A stretch of 64,000 nt of DNA from Chitinophagaceae bacterium (lineage in GTDB: Bacteria; Bacteroidota; Bacteroidia; Chitinophagales; Chitinophagaceae): assembly GCA_016787065.1 (NCBI GenBank), contig JAEUVD010000002.1:1-64000 (forward strand), read 5' to 3'. Below, piece by piece: positions 1-9,500 of the stretch. The notes under the pieces were generated by a model. That model was not told the origin of the DNA. It did no database searches and saw nothing but the letters and a program-made list of their open reading frames with translations. Position numbers and translations under genes: made by a program. The stretch's first letter is position 1; each line of letters opens with the position of its first letter.

Positions 1-1
1 G

Positions 2-1138
2 CGTATGCACACCGCAGTTAAAATTGCTGAACATTATAAAGAAGGTGTTGTTCATGTGTTAGATGCATCACGCAGTGTTCCTGTGGTAAGCGATTTACTT
101 GGCGAACAAAAACAGTCCTTCCTTCAAAAAATTCACGACGAGTATACGCAGTTGAAAGAAGATTTTTTGAAACGTAAAGGAATCAAAAAATTACTTTCAT
201 TAGCCGATGCGCGGGCTAACAAATTTGTGTTAGACGAATCGATTGACGTTCCAACACCGCAATTCATTGGCAATAAAACATTACGCGATATTTCATTGGC
301 TGATTTGAAAAATTATATCGACTGGACGCCCTTTTTTATTACCTGGGAAATGCACGGTAAATACCCCGCCATTTTATCTGATGAAATCATTGGCAAAGAA
401 GCTCGTAAATTGTATGAAGATGCTGTGAAGTTACTGGATGAGATGATTCAAACAGAAGGCCTACAAGCAAAAGCAGTATTCGGTATTTGGCCAGCGAAAA
501 AAATAAGTGATGATGATGTAACCCTTCATGTTGAACCTAAAACAACATTGAATTTTCTACGTCAACAAACGATGAAAGCACAGGGTCAGGCCAATTTATG
601 CTTAGCCGATTTTGTGGCTTTTCGAGGCGAGCAGCATTTAGGTGCATTTGCTGTAAGCATTCAGGGTATGGAACCTCATTTAAAACGTTTTGAAGAAAAT
701 CATGACGACTACAACAAAATCATGTTACAGGCCTTGTGCGATCGATTGGCAGAAGCTTTGGCGGAATATCTTCATGAAAAAATAAGGAAAGACTTTTGGG
801 GTTATGCCTCCAATGAAACCCTTTCTAATGATTCCTTAATTGCAGAAGAGTACGTAGGCATTCGTCCGGCACCGGGTTATCCGGCTTGTCCTGATCATAC
901 CGAAAAACGAAAATTATTTTCGCTTTTACAAGCAGAACAAGAAACCGGAATTCAACTTACCGAATCCTTAGCCATGTATCCGGCATCATCGGTTTGTGGC
1001 TGGTATTTTGCCCATCCCCAAAGCAAATATTTCGGACTTGGGAAAATTAACCAAGAGCAATTGGAGGATTATGCGAAGCGAAAAAATATGAGTATCGATG
1101 AAGCCCAGCGCTGGTTATCACCGGTGCTTGAAGATTAA
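2..1138 (+). CDS. metH: Cobalamin-dependent methionine synthase, C-terminal part (5' end outside window)
   Basis: This is the C-terminal part of MetH, the cytoplasmic enzyme that moves a methyl group from methyltetrahydrofolate through cobalamin to homocysteine. The frame is open to the window edge (a CGT codon precedes the first ATG at 5), so the gene starts upstream. Counting from that ATG, residues 1-35 (HTAVKIAEHY, VVHVLDASRSVPVVSDLL) are the end of the B12-binding domain. Residues 60-377 form the AdoMet-dependent reactivation domain, with HVEPKTTLNFLRQQ near 175 and the AdoMet-binding signature RPAPGYPACPDHTEK at 287-301. SLAMYPASSVCGWYFAHP and the C-terminus match the family's normal end, so the 3' end is intact. 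Its TAA stop overlaps the stop of the convergent gene in a TTAA. The identification is very secure; the N-terminal domains cannot be seen. Confidence 0.97.
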   Translation, partial: RMHTAVKIAEHYKEGVVHVLDASRSVPVVSDLLGEQKQSFLQKIHDEYTQLKEDFLKRKGIKKLLSLADARANKFVLDESIDVPTPQFIGNKTLRDISLADLKNYIDWTPFFITWEMHGKYPAILSDEIIGKEARKLYEDAVKLLDEMIQTEGLQAKAVFGIWPAKKISDDDVTLHVEPKTTLNFLRQQTMKAQGQANLCLADFVAFRGEQHLGAFAVSIQGMEPHLKRFEENHDDYNKIMLQALCDRLAEALAEYLHEKIRKDFWGYASNETLSNDSLIAEEYVGIRPAPGYPACPDHTEKRKLFSLLQAEQETGIQLTESLAMYPASSVCGWYFAHPQSKYFGLGKINQEQLEDYAKRKNMSIDEAQRWLSPVLED

Positions 1139-1800
1139 TCCTTCAAGAGTTTATATACGGTTGATTTTCTATCTTGTTCCCAAAGGGTTAGAAAATACAA
1201 TCCGGAAGATAAGGCTGTGGTTGATATTACCGGAGAAGCTTGATGCTTGTTATCTGCACGATACACCAGCTGTCCGAATATATTTCGCAATTCTATGGTA
1301 CTTACATTACTCAAGTCGCCTTTGAATCGAAGTTCATGTTGGAAGGGTTGCGGATAAACCTGTATCTCTTCGTTATTTGTATAATTAACGCCCAGTGCCC
1401 CGATACCGAAAACATAGGTCATTGCACCAATACTGGTATTCAGCGTTACAATAACCGGACTGGATGATGCAGCGCTGGTTGCCTTCATGTTCACCCAAAA
1501 AACACCGGGTTGGTTTGGATGTATAGTTACCGAATGTGTTGTTGTATCGGCGCAACCATAAGAAGCATAAATATCATCAACGAAACTACATGTCCAACCG
1601 GACTGCAAAACAACATTAGCACGATTCCAGGTTACTGTGCTGGAGCCGGTTCCAAGGTTTACGATAGTGTCTGTTTTTCCGTGTGCGATATTATCGGTTG
1701 GAAAATTAGGATACCAAACGGTATCATGTTTAATCACCAATTGCGCATGAAGTTGAAAACCAAATAAACAAAAAAGCGTAAAGGCTACTAGTATTTTCAT
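1135..1800 (-). CDS. Secreted T9SS type A sorting-domain protein, function unknown
   Basis: A 221-residue secreted protein. Residues 1-19 are a signal peptide (MKILVAFTLFCLFGFQLHA, then Q). The middle (about 25-135) is Thr/Ser/Val-rich beta sheet with two cysteines about 12 residues apart (WTCSF, YGCAD), and resembles no domain I recognise. The last 75 residues form a type A T9SS C-terminal domain: VYPQPFQHELRF, then IELRNIFGQLVY, then SSGLYFLTLWE and a basic end. The protein is therefore probably carried across the outer membrane by the Por system and attached to the surface or released. A possible -7 element (CAAATATA on the + strand at 1805-1812) abuts the ATG. The gene converges on metH with a 4-nt overlap. 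The sorting domain is secure; the role of the N-terminal half is unknown. Confidence 0.85.
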   Translation of the reverse strand: MKILVAFTLFCLFGFQLHAQLVIKHDTVWYPNFPTDNIAHGKTDTIVNLGTGSSTVTWNRANVVLQSGWTCSFVDDIYASYGCADTTTHSVTIHPNQPGVFWVNMKATSAASSSPVIVTLNTSIGAMTYVFGIGALGVNYTNNEEIQVYPQPFQHELRFKGDLSNVSTIELRNIFGQLVYRADNKHQASPVISTTALSSGLYFLTLWEQDRKSTVYKLLKD

Positions 1801-2072
1801 GAATCAAATATACAAAGCGGCTCGTCGTAAATTGAATTCTTAACAAAATAAGGTTTGTACTTGACTTCAAAAATTGCCTATTCGAAGAAGACAATAAGAA
1901 TCATCTTCATTTAACAGAGAACACCGAAGTGTAAAATTGCATTTTAAATGAAAAGGTTACCCATTTTACTAAAAAGAAAATCAAATAATATTTGTGCGTA
2001 GCGAGAAGTTAGGTACCGCAAGATACTAAGCTGTACTTGTGGTTAACTATTTAGTGGAACGTATACATCGCA

Positions 2073-2453
2073 TTACCAATTACTATCAACAGCCATAGCT
2101 TCCCTTACTAATTCTTGAATTACTTCCAAATTTATTTCCTCAGGCGATTGATAAATTCGATAGAAAATTTGTTTGTTGTTTCCTCGTTGGAGATAGCCCT
2201 TCTGATCTTGCAGTTTATTGCCATACCAAAAACCAAGGAGTACGCCTTTTTTGATTCCACCACGAGGAATAGTGGCAGGCCAAATAATACAGATCCCTTT
2301 TCTTCCATAAAAGTAAGGGACGTTAAAAGAAATTTTTTCCTTGCATGAAGGCGGTAGTGTTTCTTTGATAATACCTCGTAGAACATCAACCAGAATGCGT
2401 TCATTCTCCGGAAGCAGATCGTATAACTGTGTGATTGATTTTATTTTTTCCAT
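2073..2453 (-). CDS. DUF1801 (YdhG-like) domain protein
   Basis: A 126-residue cytoplasmic protein of the DUF1801/YdhG family, which has a frataxin-like fold. The family hallmarks are visible: an N-terminal helix ending in the segment LPENERILVDVLRGII, then CKEKISFNVPYFYGRKGICII (about 37-57), a GFWYGNKL stretch, and a C-terminal helical segment. Some Gram-positive relatives have been reported as iron chaperones, but most members are uncharacterised and nothing nearby suggests a role. It is a monocistronic gene flanked by noncoding stretches of about 270 and 130 bp. The length fits the family (110-140 residues). I am confident of the family and make no functional claim. Confidence 0.8.
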   Translation of the reverse strand: MEKIKSITQLYDLLPENERILVDVLRGIIKETLPPSCKEKISFNVPYFYGRKGICIIWPATIPRGGIKKGVLLGFWYGNKLQDQKGYLQRGNNKQIFYRIYQSPEEINLEVIQELVREAMAVDSNW

Positions 2454-2587
2454 ACAACATGCTTTACCTATACGTTGGTCTTACGGTTTGCAAGGTAATT
2501 CAAATTGAAACTATCTAACCTGTACAACATGGTTCATTCTGAATGAATATATGTAAGTCATTCAGATTTTAAAGTTATCCGAAATAA

Positions 2588-3232
2588 TTAAAGTAGATTA
2601 TTCTCTAATGCTTTTGCCACAGCCTGTGCCCCGGAACTTACATGGAGTTTTTCATACAAATGACTGATATGCGAATTCACAGTAGCATAGGTTAAATTCA
2701 GTTCCTTACAAATCATTTTATAGCTATAACCATTCACCAGTAGTTTCAAAATTTCATGCTCCCTATTGGTTAGGTTAAACTGCATTTTCTGATTCGATGA
2801 TCCGAATTTTGTTTGAAATAAATTAAGTACTTGCTGTGCAACGGTTGGCGTCATAGGTGCTCCTCCTTGAACAACATCGGTAATAGCATCCAAAATTTTC
2901 TGTGGTGAAGCCTTCTTTAAGATATATCCGTTTGCACCATTCATTATAGCCTGAAATATTTTTTCTTCATCTTCAAAAACAGTTTGCATGAGTATTTTAA
3001 CTTCCGGAAAATGTTGCTTAACTAATTTCAATCCTTCAATACCATTCACATGGGGCATATCAATATCCATTAAAATTACATCTGGAATGTTTGACGCTAT
3101 TTTCTTTACTATCATTCGGCAATCTTCATAGGCTCCAATACATTGATACGACTCTTTAGAATTAATAAGCAATTGTAATAACTCCCTTCTTGGCTTATTA
3201 TCGTCGAATACTACTACCTGAATATCATCCAT
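2588..3232 (-). CDS. NarL/FixJ-type two-component response regulator
   Basis: A 214-residue response regulator. The receiver domain (1-125) has the acidic pair at D10-D11, the expected phosphoacceptor D56 in the segment VILMDIDMPHVNG, T84 in LMQTVFEDEE and a lysine at 106/107 in GYILKKASP. A LuxR-type helix-turn-helix follows (about 148-214): LTNREHEILKLLVNGYSYK, then NLTYATVNSHISHLYEKLHV. It should act as a phosphorylation-dependent DNA-binding regulator in the cytoplasm. It lies 70 bp downstream of, and on the same strand as, the sensor kinase at 3303-6416, which carries a HisKA_3 domain of the kind that pairs with NarL-type regulators, so they are probably cognate. The target genes are unknown; the surface-protein gene divergent from the kinase is the nearest candidate. 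Confidence 0.93.
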   Translation of the reverse strand: MDDIQVVVFDDNKPRRELLQLLINSKESYQCIGAYEDCRMIVKKIASNIPDVILMDIDMPHVNGIEGLKLVKQHFPEVKILMQTVFEDEEKIFQAIMNGANGYILKKASPQKILDAITDVVQGGAPMTPTVAQQVLNLFQTKFGSSNQKMQFNLTNREHEILKLLVNGYSYKMICKELNLTYATVNSHISHLYEKLHVSSGAQAVAKALENNLL

Positions 3233-3302
3233 ACATCAAAAGTAACTTTTCTTCCAAGTTCATCCTATCATTGAAATAAATGAATTTTAACGCCTAGCAA
3301 TA

Positions 3303-6300
3303 CTACAACTTAAACTGAAATTCAATATTAGTTCCTCCTCCGGGTACACTTGTTATCGTAACCTTCCCGTTTAATTCTTCGGCGCGTCTTCGAATATTAT
3401 ATAATCCATTTCCACCCATTTCGTTCGTTGTTTCATCAACTTTGAAACCAATACCATCATCGATGATATTTAATTTCACGGCAGCGTTATCCTTTTCTAA
3501 ACGCACCACGATGTGCTTTGCATGAGCGTATTTAACCGCGTTATGTATAGCTTCTTTAAAAACCAAATAAATATTTTTACGTTGGTGCATATTAAGCTTC
3601 ATGTCAACCACTTCCGATTGAACGTCAAAATCAAAATCAATATTATTTGGTTCTAACATATCTGCAGCAAAAACGCGCATTCGTTGAACGATACTTCTAA
3701 ACGAATCATTTTTGGTGTTAATCGTCCACACGATATCACTCATCGACTCCATCATTTGATGTACATTTTTCGAAACCTGTTGTAATAAAATTTTAGCTTC
3801 CGGTTCTCGTTCTCCAATAGCATCTTCGATGACGGTTGCCGATAAGGATATACTACTGAGCGTGCTCCCTAATTCATCGTGAAGATCAGAAGCAATATTA
3901 TTTCGGAGGTTGTGTAGCCTCGTTACTTGTTTAAGTTTGTAACGATAGAAAGTATAAATCATTATAACTACGAATAACAAACATCCTATTCGAAACAACC
4001 ATGTTTGATACCATCGAGGTAAAATAATTATTTCTAAAACAGTTTCATGTTCATTCCACACGCCATCGCAATTACTGCCCTTTAAATGAAAGGTATAGGT
4101 TCCAGGATTCAAGTTTGTAAAACTAGCTTCATTCTTAGGTGAAGGATGTGTCCACTCCGTATTAAACCCTTCCAAATAGTATTGGTATTTTTTCCCATTA
4201 GTATTTCGATAGTCTAAGGAAGCAAATTTCAAGATAAAGATATTCTGAAGATGGTTTAAGGTAATTGTTTTTGTGTATGTAATTGTTTTGTTTAAAATAC
4301 CAGGGCTATCACCTACCTCAACCAATTTATTATTTACATGAAGAGAAATAAAACAAACAGGTACTGCCTTCTCCACTGTTAATATTTGTTCTGGAAGAAA
4401 ACGTACACCACCGTTAACGCCACTAAATTCCAATTCATAATTAGGAGCCTGATAAAATTCGTAACGATTAAATTCATTGCCTGGCAATCCATCTTCCTTA
4501 GTAAAATTCCGGAATACACCTTTACTATAACCGTCAATACGTGGTGTATAACAACTTAAACCCCTATTGGTACTAATCCATAAATTACCTTGTCGATCGG
4601 GTAGTATACCATAGGCAACGTTATTAGGCAATCCATCCATCTCTGTAATATGTTCGAAGGTTTCCTTGCTTAAAGTGAATCGTTCAACACCTTTACCCTC
4701 GGTACCTATCCATAAATAACGATCAGGTTCTTTAGGATCGGCGCAAACAGTTAATAATTTATTTTCTGAAAGACTTTTCGGATCTGCTTCGTGATGCGTA
4801 AATATTTTCCAAATTTCATTCGAATCAGAACTATTTGGTGAAAACCGAATTAAGCCATTTGAACTTGCGATCCAAAACACATTGTTCTGCTTTCGGCACA
4901 CATCATATAGCCTTATGGTATAACCTAATTTGTCAGGTAATTTATACGATCGAAGAAATCGATGTTCTTTTTTATTGTATTCGAGTAAACGAACACTCGA
5001 CTGTCCAACTTCAAAAACCCATAATCGATTGGTTTCTCCTTCAAAGAGATAGTCGAAAATACCGTTGTTGTTGCCGTGGATATGTTTAAGCTTTCTTGTT
5101 TTTAAATCATAGGAATAAAATCTACACGACAAACTTGTATAACTCATCCATAACACACTATCCTCATCTAAAATAAGGTGGTTATAATTTCCATTGGGAT
5201 GATATTGTTGTTTGGAAAGAAGATGTGTCCTCTTATGATTTGCAAGGTCATAGGTGTACACACCACCTTCTATTTTGTCGTGGTATATTGAATTCGGAAT
5301 ACCGCCGCAACGCACCGGAAGAAAAAAACGTTTGAAGCGAGCCTCCTGGTTTGTTAAGAGCGACAATCCGTATCCATTCGTTTTCGACCAAATAACATGC
5401 GTTGCATCCTTATATTGATCCTGAATATGGCTGTGTGTTTCAGCTGTTAATCGGGTTACCATCATGGTATTCAAATTGAGCTTGAATACACAAGGGATGT
5501 TTTCAAAATTGAATTTTAACTCCCGCGTTGCTTCAATATACATATGAAAATTAGGATTAACACCACCGCTGAATGTAAACTCTTTGATTGGTTGCGGACT
5601 AGTATAATCATATAGTGTGAGTTTTTGATTTCGAAATACAAACCATCTGTTTTGATCTACAAAATCAAATCCCGTACTCATTTGTGGTGATATAACTCGT
5701 TCCTGATATTGTTTTAACGAATATTGCTGTTGTTGCCAAACCGTTCTTTCTTTATTTGGAAGGAACAAATACATACTGTCTCGATCGGATTTACTAATCC
5801 ATATACCTCCATTTGGTGTAAGTTTCAATTTATAAAAGCATTGCTCATTGAGTTGGTAGCAGAAGGTACTATGTGCTTGAACATCGAGTTGATCGGTAAA
5901 AAGCTTGGCGGATGTTTTATAAATGAAAATTCCTTGATCACTTGAGATATACAAAAAAGAATCTTGAACAGAAATATAGAACCAAGAAATTGGTTTTTGA
6001 TTACTTCGTTGAGGGAGTGTTACTGAATAAAATTTCTCTGTTTTTCTATTAAAAAGAAATAAACCCTTACTAGCCGTAAGCACCCAAAAATTACCCGATG
6101 AATCTTCTGCCATATCCTGAACCCAGTTATCTGTAAGGCAATTGGCTAAACCGGTATTTCGATACACTTTAAAAGTATAACCATCGTACCGATTGAGACC
6201 ATCCTTGGTGGCAAACCACATAAAGCCATCGTTATCTTGCAGCACTGAAAAAATCATTCCTTGCGAGAGGCCTTCATCTACACCAATGGTGCGTAAGAAT

Positions 6301-6416
6301 GTAATTGGTTTAGGAATAGTATCCGCATGTAAGCGTTTATGGAATAGTAAAAGACCAAAAAAAATGCAGCAAAATTTTAGAAGCGATTTGATACATGCAA
6401 AGTAGTACGAATCCAT
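3303..6416 (-). CDS. Propeller-type (Reg_prop/Y_Y_Y) sensor histidine kinase
   Basis: A 1037-residue membrane sensor kinase. Residues 1-31 are a signal/anchor segment. Residues about 38-690 are periplasmic and carry two-component-regulator propeller repeats (GLSQGMIFSVLQDNDGFMWF near 50, WVQDMAEDSSGNFWVLT, NVAYGILPDRQGNLWIST, EDGLPGNEFN). A Y_Y_Y-type beta-sandwich (about 700-795; YQYYLEGFNTEW, FTNLNPGTYTFHLKG) precedes one transmembrane helix (about 806-826). The cytoplasmic HisKA_3 domain has ASDLHDELGSTLS with the likely phosphorylated H846. The ATPase domain has the N box EAIHNAVKYAHA (about 955) and DDGIGF (about 986), then GGNGLYNIRRRAEELNGK. No receiver is fused, so this is the two-protein form, unlike the single-chain hybrids common in Bacteroides. 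The partner regulator follows 70 bp downstream. Such propellers sense extracellular ligands, often glycans; the ligand here is unknown. Confidence 0.95.
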   Translation of the reverse strand: MDSYYFACIKSLLKFCCIFFGLLLFHKRLHADTIPKPITFLRTIGVDEGLSQGMIFSVLQDNDGFMWFATKDGLNRYDGYTFKVYRNTGLANCLTDNWVQDMAEDSSGNFWVLTASKGLFLFNRKTEKFYSVTLPQRSNQKPISWFYISVQDSFLYISSDQGIFIYKTSAKLFTDQLDVQAHSTFCYQLNEQCFYKLKLTPNGGIWISKSDRDSMYLFLPNKERTVWQQQQYSLKQYQERVISPQMSTGFDFVDQNRWFVFRNQKLTLYDYTSPQPIKEFTFSGGVNPNFHMYIEATRELKFNFENIPCVFKLNLNTMMVTRLTAETHSHIQDQYKDATHVIWSKTNGYGLSLLTNQEARFKRFFLPVRCGGIPNSIYHDKIEGGVYTYDLANHKRTHLLSKQQYHPNGNYNHLILDEDSVLWMSYTSLSCRFYSYDLKTRKLKHIHGNNNGIFDYLFEGETNRLWVFEVGQSSVRLLEYNKKEHRFLRSYKLPDKLGYTIRLYDVCRKQNNVFWIASSNGLIRFSPNSSDSNEIWKIFTHHEADPKSLSENKLLTVCADPKEPDRYLWIGTEGKGVERFTLSKETFEHITEMDGLPNNVAYGILPDRQGNLWISTNRGLSCYTPRIDGYSKGVFRNFTKEDGLPGNEFNRYEFYQAPNYELEFSGVNGGVRFLPEQILTVEKAVPVCFISLHVNNKLVEVGDSPGILNKTITYTKTITLNHLQNIFILKFASLDYRNTNGKKYQYYLEGFNTEWTHPSPKNEASFTNLNPGTYTFHLKGSNCDGVWNEHETVLEIIILPRWYQTWLFRIGCLLFVVIMIYTFYRYKLKQVTRLHNLRNNIASDLHDELGSTLSSISLSATVIEDAIGEREPEAKILLQQVSKNVHQMMESMSDIVWTINTKNDSFRSIVQRMRVFAADMLEPNNIDFDFDVQSEVVDMKLNMHQRKNIYLVFKEAIHNAVKYAHAKHIVVRLEKDNAAVKLNIIDDGIGFKVDETTNEMGGNGLYNIRRRAEELNGKVTITSVPGGGTNIEFQFKL

Positions 6417-6595
6417 AGGATTTAGAAATTTTAATACCCCCTGAATGAGGATTTTACTTGACTAGGATAAAGCGTGCTCATTCATTTAAATGAATTCGAA
6501 ATGCTTGCTTACCCTTTTTCATTTATTTAAACGATTTCCTTTCTTACTTCTACTGAACAATTTTACATCCTCATTGAACAATTAATTTTTTAGTT

Positions 6596-9500
6596 ATGAT
6601 TTGCTTTCCTTTCTTAAGTGTTTTAAACCGAAGTTGGTATTTGCTTGCCCTATTTACTTTTTTATCAGGAATGTATAGTTCCGCACAACATACCATAGCC
6701 ATTCCTTGCATAGGAAGTGCTGGTTCGTTTAAATCAGGATCGGTGAACAACCTTGGTGTGAAAAATGACGGTCATCTTGTTTCATTAAATAACACAAGTA
6801 ATCGAGGGTGGGCTACTTTCAATCTTTCCAGTTTGGTGGGTAAAACTATCATTGCGGCTTCTGTTGAATTTACAACGTATTCCAGTAACTCTTCTTCTGC
6901 CGGTAATTGGATTAAAGGTTTTATCGGCAATCCAGCTACTCTTTCGGGTACCGCTCTGTACGACTCTTGTTTTACGGGCAGCACCTTTCATTTTTCAACA
7001 TGGGAAACCAATGACACACAAACAGAAACACTGAATTCAGATGGCGTTAATTTCATGCAGGCGAATGTAGGTGGAAGTGTGAACTTGGGCTTTGTTAGAA
7101 ACTCTGTTGCCAACTTTAATATTTATGGTTATAGTGGTAGTACACCTCCAAAACTTATTATTACCTATTACGAAGGTGGTACATGTACAGGCATTCCTGC
7201 GCCGGGTAATACCTTAACAACATCTGCCACAGTTTGTGCTTCAGAGCCCTTTCTTCTCTCCCTCGAAAATCCAACACTTGCTAATGGCATTTCTTATCAG
7301 TGGAAGCGTGCCGACGATTCGTTGTTTACTACCAACGTATTAAACCTCGGAACCGATTCGGTTCAAACTTCAGTTCAAACATCCAATGCTACAAAATATT
7401 ATCGTTGTCATGTTACCTGTTCTAATGGTAATTTAATTGGCAAATCTGTTCCGGTAAAAGTTACTTCCAACAGTAATTATTGCTTATCTTATTGCAGCTC
7501 TGGGGCTGCTAACACCGGAACAGGTACCGATATTTTCAATTTCTCGGTGGCCGGTATGAGTAATTCATCCGACTGTTCTTCTACCGGAACCGGACCTGGT
7601 TCGGTGAATGGTAGTTATGCTAATTATAAATCAGGTACAGGTGCTCCTATTGTTCCGTTTTTAACTCGTTCGCAAGTTATACCGATTGCCTATACCATTA
7701 ATTTCTGTTACAGTACACAACCTACAAGTGTAACCTCTGTTTACATCGATTTTAATCAGAACGGAATTTTTACGGATGCTGGTGAGCACGTGTTCAATAA
7801 AACACAATATTATTATGATTACTACCAATCTGGTACTATTACCATTCCGGCTACGGCATCATTAGGCACAACGGTTATGCGTGTTGTAAATATTCAAGAT
7901 GAAACGGTGGCTTGGCCTTGTAACAATTATTATTATGGAGAAACAGAAGATTACTATGTACAAATAGTTGATAACCCAAATTGTAATGGAATACCATCAG
8001 CACTTGGTAATACGCTTAGTAATTACACCAATGTATGTCCGAATTCAGTGATAACATTAAGTGTTCAAAATACACCAACCACACCTGGTTTAACTTTTCA
8101 ATGGTATAACAGTGCAGGTATCGTAACGGGCGCTACCGGTACTACATTAACTACCACAATTTCCACTTCAACTAATTTTTATTGCAAGGTAACTTGTACG
8201 AATAGTTTGCAATCTGTAACCTCGATTCCCATTGCTATTAACATGTACCCGAATGTAACGTTAAATACATCGGTAACTCCTTCAGGTGCTGTGTGCGAAG
8301 GAATAGCCTTAACACTCAACGCAACAGGTGCTTCAACCTATATGTGGCAACCCGGTAACCTCGGTGGAGGGACGGTAGTGGTGAATGCTAGTAGTACAAC
8401 GTATACCGTTACCGGAGTGAGCGCCCAAGGATGTATTGGTACTGCAACACGAGTTATTACGATCACACCGAATACGGGAAGTACCGTTACAAATGACTCC
8501 ATTTGCGAAGGTTCTAGTACCACAATAATCGCAAGCGGTGCAACTACATACAGTTTAAATCCTGGTGGTTTAGCCGGATCTTCCTTCACCGTTACTCCAT
8601 CAACTACTACAACTTATACTATTACCGGAACGAATGCTGCGGGATGTACAAAAACAGCTACTCAAACGGTATACGTCATACCAGCTCCTGTTCAAGGTAC
8701 ATCAACCGCTTCACCAACAGCCATTTGTTTAGGCTCAAATATTGGATTAAGTTATACCTCACCTATTGCATATAACTGTGCCGGTGCATCCACTAATTTT
8801 CAAGGATACTATGCCCCTTCAAATTGGACCTTCACTAAATCAAGTACTTCGAATGGTAGTTTAGATACTTCGCTTGCTCCGAATAGTATTAAATTAGCAT
8901 CGAGTAATGCGTCATTCTTTACATGGTCACCAGCGAATACTATCTATGGTATAGTTATTCCGTGCACCGGCGTTATTACATTTAATTGGAGCTATTTTAA
9001 CTACGATAATATTGTAGGTAACGACAGGCCCTTATATTATATTAATAGTGGAGCAGCCAATTTTTTTCCTGGTTATAATCCTAACGGCGCCTCCACACAA
9101 AGTGGTGTGGCAAGCATTGCAGTAAATGCCGGCGATCTGTTTCGATTCGATGCTTGGTCGGCAACCAATAGCGGTGGTTGGTGCGAAATAACAATTTCGA
9201 ATATTTCATTACCAACGTTGAGTTTAGTTTCTCAATCTGTTTCATGGTTCAACACTGCTTCCGGCGGAACTTCCTTAGGCAACGGATTTACACAAAATCA
9301 TACGCCAACAACTTCGGGAGCATTAACGTACTATGCACAGGTAACCGATAATGTTACAGGTTGTACCAACCCTTTGCGCGTGGCTAGTAATGTGGTCAAT
9401 GTAAATATGCCTGTAGTTACAACAACGGTTACTTCAAGTGCCATTTGTATTGGTGGAAGCACATCAATTATTCCTGCTGGAGCTAGTTCGTACACTTTAA

